A stretch of 37,274 nucleotides of DNA from Planctomycetaceae bacterium (lineage in GTDB: Bacteria; Planctomycetota; Planctomycetia; Pirellulales; Pirellulaceae), in NCBI GenBank assembly GCA_002717145.1, contig PBCP01000018.1, positions 1 to 37,274 of the forward strand, read 5' to 3'. The translations under genes were made by a program, and so were the position numbers. Positions 31,766 to 37,274 of the stretch are shown here, piece by piece. Each line of letters starts with the position of its first letter. The first letter of the stretch is position 1. The notes beneath the pieces were generated by a model. That model made no database searches. It was not told where the DNA came from and saw nothing but the letters and a program-made list of their open reading frames with translations.

Positions 31766-33565
31766 CTAATGTCCATCTCCCGACGCTTCAACTCCTTCCG
31801 GAGGTGGTTGTGTCTGTGGGTAATGATCGGTGTCAACTTCAGGAGAACCATATTCGTAAGGACCGCGATACACAATCGGTTGTGCATCAAAGTTGCCGTG
31901 TCCAACTGGCGGGCTTGGTGCAAACCACTCAAGCGAATTACATCGCCAGGGGTTACGGCCAACTTGCTGTCCTTTGAAAATACTGTAGAAAAAGTTAACC
32001 GCAAAAATAATCTGACTGGCAACCATACCGATTGCACACCAGGTGATAAAGCGGTTCATAGGCAACAGATGCTTAAATGTCTCGTAATGGTAGGGATCCG
32101 CTAAACGACGAGGGAAACCTACTGCTCCAAGAATATGCATCAGATAAAAAGTTCCATTCATAAAAACGAACGTCAGAAAGAAGTGCCATTTACCGGCAGT
32201 TTCATTCATTGCCCGACCGAACATTTTCGGGAACCAGAAGTAAATCGCTCCCATTACCGCCATCGCCGTTCCACAGAACAACACGTAATGAAAGTGAGCC
32301 ACGATGTAATAGGTGTCATGGATAAATATATCGACCGGCGTTGCAGCCATGAAAATCCCTGACAAACCGCCAATGACAAACATCGAAACAAACGACAATG
32401 AAAATAACATCGGGGTGGTGAATTCTATCTTTCCACCCCAGATCGTACCCAACCAGTTAAAGACTTTCACGGCCGACGGCAAGGCAATCATCATGGTCGA
32501 AACCATAAAGGTCATCCCCAGCATCGGGTTCATCCCGGATACGAACATATGGTGCCCCCAAACAATAAATCCCAATCCAGCAATGCCTGAAATCGAATAA
32601 ACCATGGGTTTATAGCCGAAGATAGGTTTACGGGCGAAGCATGACAAGATGTCCGAAACCATCCCCATTGCCGGCAGAATCATAATGTACACAGCCGGAT
32701 GGGAATAGAACCAGAACAGGTGCTGCCAAAGCAAGGGCTGGCCACCGCCACTAACCATCGCCGCATTGTTTACTATCAAACCTTCCGGGACAAAAAAACC
32801 GGTCCCAAGCATTCGGTCTAGAATCTGCATGAATCCACCGGCTGTCAGAACAGGCAGAGCAAAAGCCTGCAAGACTGCCGTAATGAACATACTCCAGATC
32901 GTCAATGGAAGGCGGAACATCGAAAGTCCCGGAGCACGCATCTGGATGATCGTAGTCATGTAATTAACAGAACCCATCATCGAGGAAATCCCGACAAGCG
33001 TCACTCCCATCAGCCACCATGTCTGAGCCATAGCACTACCCGGCGCTGCTGTACGGACTGCCGAAAGCGGTGGATAACTAGTCCAACCACCACCAGCCCC
33101 GTACGGAGGCGTAAGGAAACTAATACCAATGCATATAAAAGCAGGCCACATGAACCAGTAACTCAACATATTCAGAGTCGGGAAAGCCATATCGTCTGCC
33201 CCGATCATCAAAGGAATCAAATAGTTACCAAATGCCCCAGCGAGAATCGGAATGATCACAAAGAAGATCATGACCGTGGCATGCATCGTGAATAGAGTTG
33301 TGTAAAACTCAGGTGAGATCTGGCCCCCCTCAGCAGAGAACAAACGCCCTCCGATAATCGGCATATCGCTCCACGGATAAGCCAGTTGCCAGCGAATGCC
33401 TAACGCTAATAAACCACCTACGATGAACCACAGCAGCGTCGTAAACAGAAACTGCAAACCGATCATCTTGTGGTCTTTGGAGAACACATAGGTTGAAATG
33501 AAATGATTGAGGCTCATACCTCCACCATGTCCATGCCCGTGTGATGCTGCAGAAGAAGTGTTCAT
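31766..33565 (-). CDS. ctaD: Cytochrome c oxidase subunit I (haem-copper oxidase, A2 type)
   Basis: The catalytic subunit, reducing oxygen at a haem a3-CuB centre and pumping protons. Visible ligands: His95 and His426 (low-spin haem), His424 (high-spin haem), His289, His338 and His339 (CuB), with the cross-linking Tyr293 in HPAVY. D-channel Asp125 and K-channel Lys367 (ALPSAVKVFNW) are present. Helix VI reads YSHPAVY (287-293), the A2-type motif that replaces the glutamate of A1 oxidases. The N-terminus is short and His/Gly-rich (SHGHGHGGG). The C-terminal tail of about 60 residues is Pro-rich and ends EASGDGH. It is 14 bases after subunit II; the start is ATG at 33565. Confidence 0.97.
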   Translation of the reverse strand: MNTSSAASHGHGHGGGMSLNHFISTYVFSKDHKMIGLQFLFTTLLWFIVGGLLALGIRWQLAYPWSDMPIIGGRLFSAEGGQISPEFYTTLFTMHATVMIFFVIIPILAGAFGNYLIPLMIGADDMAFPTLNMLSYWFMWPAFICIGISFLTPPYGAGGGWTSYPPLSAVRTAAPGSAMAQTWWLMGVTLVGISSMMGSVNYMTTIIQMRAPGLSMFRLPLTIWSMFITAVLQAFALPVLTAGGFMQILDRMLGTGFFVPEGLIVNNAAMVSGGGQPLLWQHLFWFYSHPAVYIMILPAMGMVSDILSCFARKPIFGYKPMVYSISGIAGLGFIVWGHHMFVSGMNPMLGMTFMVSTMMIALPSAVKVFNWLGTIWGGKIEFTTPMLFSLSFVSMFVIGGLSGIFMAATPVDIFIHDTYYIVAHFHYVLFCGTAMAVMGAIYFWFPKMFGRAMNETAGKWHFFLTFVFMNGTFYLMHILGAVGFPRRLADPYHYETFKHLLPMNRFITWCAIGMVASQIIFAVNFFYSIFKGQQVGRNPWRCNSLEWFAPSPPVGHGNFDAQPIVYRGPYEYGSPEVDTDHYPQTQPPPEGVEASGDGH

Positions 33566-33579
33566 TGTTTCACTATTTC

Positions 33580-34386
33580 CTAGTCGTCGCTTTCTGCGTT
33601 AAGAGATGTACGGTTCTGTTCCTGAAGGGCACTTGCATACCACTCATTAAAATCGTCTTCTGATTCAACAATCAGTCGACCTCGCATTTTGTAGTGTCCC
33701 CACCCGCAAAGTTCAGCACAAACGATATCGTATGTACCGGTCTTCTTCGTTTGGAACCAAACATGTTGCTGCATACCAGGAACCAAATCCTGTTTAATTC
33801 GAAGATTGGGGAGAAAGAAACTATGGAGCACATCCTCACTCTGAATTCGCAGAACCACTTTGTCATTCACAGGCAAATGCAAATCATTGACCACGTGTAG
33901 ATCATCCTCGGTTCCTATGACCTCATCAGCACCAGCATAGGTGATTCGCCATTCGAATTGACGACCTGTTACTAATGCCAAAGGGGGCTTTTTCGTCTGC
34001 CCGTCTTCCTTGGTTGGATAGGCCATCTTATTTTCGGCCCAGGCATCCATCTGAAAAACCGCAATAAACAGTAGCGTAGCCGCAGGCAATATTGACCATA
34101 CGATTTCCAGAGTATGAGAACCGTGCGTAAATTTCACAGGTTCTGGATTTTTTTCTGCATCGTATTTCCAGCAGAACCAGAATAACAAAGCTCCTGTCAC
34201 AATAAAGATCACTCCGGTTAAATACAGAATGAACATAAACAGGTCGTCAATCACTTTCCCATGCTGACTGATATCCTCAGGCAACCAGTGATTATCGAAG
34301 ACACCTCCGGGTACCACAGCAAATACAAATACTGCGACCCCCAGGACCGGTACCAACAGGAAAAGTAGGCTCCAAAAACGCCCCAC
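33580..34386 (-). CDS. ctaC: Cytochrome c oxidase subunit II with CuA site
   Basis: Accepts electrons from a soluble carrier at the dinuclear CuA centre and passes them to subunit I. Hydrophobic helices lie at about 7-25, 48-70 and 95-112. The CuA ligands are complete: His188 (VLHSFFLP), Cys223, Glu225, Cys227, His231 and Met234 in CAELCGWGHYKM. The aromatic patch for electron entry (GRQFEWRITY) is present. There is no fused haem c domain; a separate dihaem cytochrome is encoded just upstream. The start is GTG at 34386, with GGGAG 7 bases before it. The first helix may be a retained signal or an extra anchor. Confidence 0.96.
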   Translation of the reverse strand: MGRFWSLLFLLVPVLGVAVFVFAVVPGGVFDNHWLPEDISQHGKVIDDLFMFILYLTGVIFIVTGALLFWFCWKYDAEKNPEPVKFTHGSHTLEIVWSILPAATLLFIAVFQMDAWAENKMAYPTKEDGQTKKPPLALVTGRQFEWRITYAGADEVIGTEDDLHVVNDLHLPVNDKVVLRIQSEDVLHSFFLPNLRIKQDLVPGMQQHVWFQTKKTGTYDIVCAELCGWGHYKMRGRLIVESEDDFNEWYASALQEQNRTSLNAESDD

Positions 34387-34393
34387 TGTTATT

Positions 34394-34398
34394 CTCCC
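34394..34398 (-). promoter_or_regulatory. Ribosome binding site deciding GTG start at 34386
   Basis: GGGAG on the minus strand, 7 bases before GTG at 34386, supporting this start for subunit II. Confidence 0.5.
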
Positions 34399-34441
34399 AA
34401 AATCTAAATAATGTAACGTTCGTTACGTAAAATGTTTACTC

Positions 34442-35800
34442 TTACTTGTTTGACCCGACACCTTGAAATACTGGAGCCGTCTTTGGTCGGCTTGCAGGTT
34501 CATAAGGCAGGTTCAAAACATAGGCCACTAATGACCAGGCTTCCGCTTGTGTCAACTTGGTATTAGCAGGCATCGGGGTACCCTCAATGCCACCCGTGAT
34601 TCGTTGATATATATCGATCGGACGGCGACCGCCTCGATAGTTCCCTAGACGCAAATTCCTCGGCTTCACATTGCGAGGTTTAACAACTCCAATTTGAGCC
34701 AGTTCACTATTATAGAAATATTCAGGTATACCTGCGATTTCGCCATCCTCTCCGGAGCCGGCGGCTTCACCCTGTGCATTACCAAGGTGCTCGAGCGTCC
34801 AATTGTCAAACAGATTATTCTGGCCGTCACCAATACCGGTCCGGCCGTGACAACTATAGCAGTTGGCTTTTGACTGGTAAAACAGTTTCCTACCAAGCTC
34901 AATACTTTCAGGGGAATCCCAGCCAACTGGTGCCTCTTCAATCGTACGCTGGACAGTTCCCTGCCCGCCATTAGCCCACGGCAAAACCACCGGGACTAAA
35001 AGCTCTTTGACAAATTCAAGGTCTTGGTCCTGAGATGCTTCGCCGAAATTCACCAGAAGTTTCTGCGGGTTGCCTTGATCCTCCTGCTTATCACTAGCAT
35101 TGAAATAAGCAGCCTCAATTAAAGCTCGCTCTGTCTGTCCTCGAATCGAAAGATAAATTACATAATCGACTAACGCTTCTCGCTCAGGCTCGGGAAGCAC
35201 GCGGAAACTAGGCATGGACGTTCCAGCAATACCTTGCATCAAAGTGCGGTGAAAATCTGCCTTGGAAGGCTTTTTGTATGCACCATCCGCGTCCGTTAGC
35301 TTGAACTTAAACTGCCCCATACGATAGTCGCGAGGATAAGGGTTCAAAAACTGAGCTGTTGGACCATGCCCGTCGCCAGAGACTCCGTGGCAATGTGCAC
35401 AATGCCGCCGATACAGCCCGCTCTCCAAACCACTGGTACTTCCTGCTTCACCTGTATAAGTCACAGGGCCAGCAGCAATTTTCAATTTCCTGAGGCTGAG
35501 GAAATCCTCAAGACCAACGCCTCCGGGAAGATTTGGCTCATCCGGTGTTCCAAACAAGCCCTCCATAATCTCACTTACGTTTTGAATCTGCGCAGTAGAC
35601 AGTTGTGTCTCTGCCTCTCTCATCAGAGGCTTCGTTACATCCGCCTTGTACTCGACGGCGCGAATATAAGCTTCGTTCACCTGAAATGATGCTGGATTCG
35701 AATCACAACCGATAAGCGTAAACAAGCAGGTTACCAACAACGAAGCAAATACCCCATTGTTTCGAAGTCCTGTAATTTCTGTTGATAATTGTAGTTTCAT
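34442..35800 (-). CDS. Dihaem cytochrome c lipoprotein
   Basis: 452 residues. The N-terminal signal ends in a lipobox (LIGC, Cys32), so the protein is probably lipid-anchored outside the cytoplasmic membrane. Two class I cytochrome c domains carry CAHCH (134-138) with likely Met196 axial ligand (GTSMPSF), and CYSCH (314-318) with likely Met410 (GTPMPA). The first domain resembles the caa3/FixP-type small cytochrome fold. It sits 55 bases before subunit II and is the obvious immediate electron donor to CuA, comparable to the fused haem domains of caa3 oxidases. Whether it takes electrons from an alternative complex III or from the neighbouring cupredoxins cannot be told here. The start is ATG at 35800. 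Confidence 0.93.
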   Translation of the reverse strand: MKLQLSTEITGLRNNGVFASLLVTCLFTLIGCDSNPASFQVNEAYIRAVEYKADVTKPLMREAETQLSTAQIQNVSEIMEGLFGTPDEPNLPGGVGLEDFLSLRKLKIAAGPVTYTGEAGSTSGLESGLYRRHCAHCHGVSGDGHGPTAQFLNPYPRDYRMGQFKFKLTDADGAYKKPSKADFHRTLMQGIAGTSMPSFRVLPEPEREALVDYVIYLSIRGQTERALIEAAYFNASDKQEDQGNPQKLLVNFGEASQDQDLEFVKELLVPVVLPWANGGQGTVQRTIEEAPVGWDSPESIELGRKLFYQSKANCYSCHGRTGIGDGQNNLFDNWTLEHLGNAQGEAAGSGEDGEIAGIPEYFYNSELAQIGVVKPRNVKPRNLRLGNYRGGRRPIDIYQRITGGIEGTPMPANTKLTQAEAWSLVAYVLNLPYEPASRPKTAPVFQGVGSNK

Positions 35801-35851
35801 TCTTGCTATTGCCTTACTTGAAACCCAAGGTTAATTGTTTTGTTTGAAGGC

Positions 35852-36775
35852 TTATAATGCGTTATTGAACTCGTCTGCATTGATGGATATCTGAAGCTCC
35901 AAATCCTGGCCCGCTTCTAGTGTAGGCAACGTAAAACTGCCTCGACTCACTGAAACATCTTCTCCATTAACGGTCATCGTAAACGAACCCGAAGGAATCA
36001 CTTCGTGCCAAAACTTAAACGGCAACTCCACTCCTGTCGGAACGTTTCTGATTTCAAATGTTCCGTCCTCACCACTAACGGCATATAGCGAGTTATCACG
36101 AACAATCACATAAGATCCCATCCATGGATGAGCACTACATGAGACGCCAAATGGTTTTGACTCCTGAAATCCCGGCTTGTAATCGACAGATTGGCCTGCA
36201 CCAATTTGCAAATTCGCAGACGTTAAGCCATCAAGCTTCGCATTGTGTCCAACCGTATCACTATTGAGGATTTTGAGCGTCTGACCTGTACGCATCGCCT
36301 TTATGCGTGACAGGAAAATACATGACTTCTGATCAAAAGCTAAATCACCATCTAGCAAAGCTGATGCCTGAGCCTGGTACTCAGGATGATCCCATTTATC
36401 ATTGCCGGCTTCAAATGCGCCGTCATAAAACAAAAGCCCCCATTGCAGGCCATTATTGTTGACCTGAACTCGACGGTTAACCTCTGAGCTACAAACATTG
36501 GCATCTTTATTAACGGCATAACTCACAAATTTCGACGTATCAATATTACCGTTGACCGTAATCTTGCCCGTGATGTTGGCAAAACCTGTTGGATCTGGCA
36601 GTGCCACCTCAACGGCACCTCCCGCAGTCGACTCAAGTTCAAATGCCGCTGCAACATCACCAACATTCATTTCATTCGAATCGCCAAAACTACCAGGCAG
36701 CCCACGTTGACACCCCAGCATACAGGCCATCCCTAGAAGCAATGTAAGACCTAAAGTTCTATTTGTAGATTTCAT
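35852..36775 (-). CDS. Cupredoxin-type copper lipoprotein (307 aa)
   Basis: With the start at ATG 36775 (GGGAA 6 bases upstream) the protein begins with a lipoprotein signal; the lipobox MLGC has Cys22. The N-terminal strand region has GKITVNGNIDTSKF and a Cys95-Cys152 pair that may form a disulfide. The copper site is a type 1-like set: His177 (NSDTVGHNAKLDG), Cys213, His216 and Met219 in CSAHPWM. It is followed by a small carboxypeptidase-regulatory-like beta-sandwich (VSGEDGTFEIRNVPTG, FKFWHE). This family is sometimes annotated as plastocyanin or methylamine-utilisation-like. The next gene upstream encodes a paralogue with the same motifs. An electron-carrier or copper-donor role for the oxidase is inferred from location. 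Confidence 0.85.
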   Translation of the reverse strand: MKSTNRTLGLTLLLGMACMLGCQRGLPGSFGDSNEMNVGDVAAAFELESTAGGAVEVALPDPTGFANITGKITVNGNIDTSKFVSYAVNKDANVCSSEVNRRVQVNNNGLQWGLLFYDGAFEAGNDKWDHPEYQAQASALLDGDLAFDQKSCIFLSRIKAMRTGQTLKILNSDTVGHNAKLDGLTSANLQIGAGQSVDYKPGFQESKPFGVSCSAHPWMGSYVIVRDNSLYAVSGEDGTFEIRNVPTGVELPFKFWHEVIPSGSFTMTVNGEDVSVSRGSFTLPTLEAGQDLELQISINADEFNNAL

Positions 36776-36781
36776 TTTCAA

Positions 36782-36786
36782 TTCCC
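36782..36786 (-). promoter_or_regulatory. Ribosome binding site deciding ATG start at 36775
   Basis: GGGAA on the minus strand, 6 bases before ATG at 36775. The choice also puts a lipoprotein signal at the N-terminus and removes a 13-residue non-signal extension. Confidence 0.5.
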
Positions 36787-36817
36787 AACACTTTCGAACC
36801 AGTTCCAAAAGCAATGA

Positions 36818-37274
36818 CTATTTGAATTGATCGGCACCAATAACGATCGTTCCGAAGTCGGTTGTCTTACCATCTTCAATTTTAATTTTCACCCGTCCAC
36901 GAGCCCACTCAACAGCATTACCATCCTGAGTGACCTGCTGGATATAACCTGCTTTCTCTTGCCAGATTTGAAATTCAAATTCTCCAACTGGCAGGTTCTT
37001 AATTTCCAGGTTTCCATCTTTATCACTGACGCCTATATAAGGATCATTACGCACAACGATCCAACCCGTCATCCATGGGTGGATAGAACAACTGATTTTC
37101 GTTGGCAATCGCTCTTCCATCGAGTACGACTGGCTAATTTTTGCGCCAGAGGGGAGAATCGGGTTGATCACCGGATTGAAGAACGTATCGACTTTCACAT
37201 TGTGCCCTACGGGGTCACTATTCTTGAAATCAATCTTTCGCTTAGTCCAGACCGTTGCAACACGTGGCTCAAAA
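36818..37274 (-). CDS. Cupredoxin-type copper protein, 5' part outside window
   Basis: The C-terminal 151 residues are visible and the frame is open to the window edge, so the gene starts outside. Reading through the edge gives IDFKNSDPVGHNVKVD, then CSIHPWM, which supplies His, Cys, His and Met copper ligands in the same order and spacing as the next protein. A regulatory-like sandwich follows (VSDKDGNLEIKNLPVGEFEFQIWQE) and the end is FGTIVIGADQFK. It is clearly a paralogue of the 307-residue lipoprotein. An internal GTG at 37198 is not the start, because the conserved SDPVGHN motif lies before it. The gap to the next gene is 42 bases. Confidence 0.85.
   Translation of the reverse strand, partial: FEPRVATVWTKRKIDFKNSDPVGHNVKVDTFFNPVINPILPSGAKISQSYSMEERLPTKISCSIHPWMTGWIVVRNDPYIGVSDKDGNLEIKNLPVGEFEFQIWQEKAGYIQQVTQDGNAVEWARGRVKIKIEDGKTTDFGTIVIGADQFK

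Noticed and set aside
1..37274. Mobile elements, CRISPR arrays or defence islands
   Set aside because: No transposase, integrase, regular repeats, Cas-like protein or restriction enzyme is visible. The window reads as core metabolic and envelope genes.

Overview
The window looks like chromosomal DNA of a planctomycete (phylum Planctomycetota). This is inferred from gene content and order, because no rRNA or marker gene is present. The evidence is a long MoxR / DUF58 / VWA-protein operon carrying a PQQ-type propeller protein and a squalene-cyclase-repeat protein, an NPCBM-domain secreted protein, an A2-type haem-copper oxidase cluster with many accessory genes, and an archaeal-type phosphoglycerate mutase. 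Base composition is intermediate and coding density is very high. No intergenic gap exceeds about 210 bases. I see no tRNA, rRNA, CRISPR array, insertion sequence, integrase or phage gene.

Region 1 (1-7540, all minus strand) reads from glucose-6-phosphate isomerase through an UPF0173 metallo-hydrolase, two secreted proteins that look like diverged paralogues (DUF6263-like), a TTG-started Rieske ferredoxin and a MazG-type pyrophosphohydrolase with a cysteine-rich tail. After a 178-base gap come a 737-residue membrane-anchored protein and the start of an ABC ATPase cut by the window edge. Region 2 (7731-8954, plus strand) is the phosphoglycerate mutase, divergent from the isomerase.

Region 3 (8989-23992, minus strand) is one tightly packed set of ten genes with 4-base overlaps or gaps of a few bases. 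In transcription order: small two-helix membrane protein, PQQ-like propeller protein, MoxR AAA+ ATPase, DUF58 protein, BatA-like VWA membrane protein, second VWA membrane protein, very large membrane-anchored coiled-coil protein, secreted proline/glutamine-containing protein, exported squalene-cyclase-repeat protein, NPCBM protein. It resembles a MoxR-VWA chaperone system acting at the cell envelope, with extra surface modules.

Region 4 (24118-37274) is respiratory. A DUF983 gene on the plus strand meets the tail of a minus-strand cluster. In transcription order that cluster is: two paralogous cupredoxin-type copper proteins (the first cut by the window edge), a dihaem cytochrome c lipoprotein, cytochrome c oxidase subunits II and I, haem A synthase CtaA, haem O synthase CtaB, subunits III and IV, an ABC exporter pair, SCO copper chaperone, DUF420 (CtaM-like) protein and a small CPTC-motif membrane protein. 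Together these supply electron carriers, the terminal oxidase, haem O/A synthesis, CuA metallation and probably further assembly functions. Unusual points are a roughly 200-residue insertion inside subunit III, histidine-rich N-termini on subunits I, III and IV, and the ABC exporter built into the oxidase operon.

Many genes use GTG or TTG starts. Where a Shine-Dalgarno-like sequence decides the start, it is listed separately.
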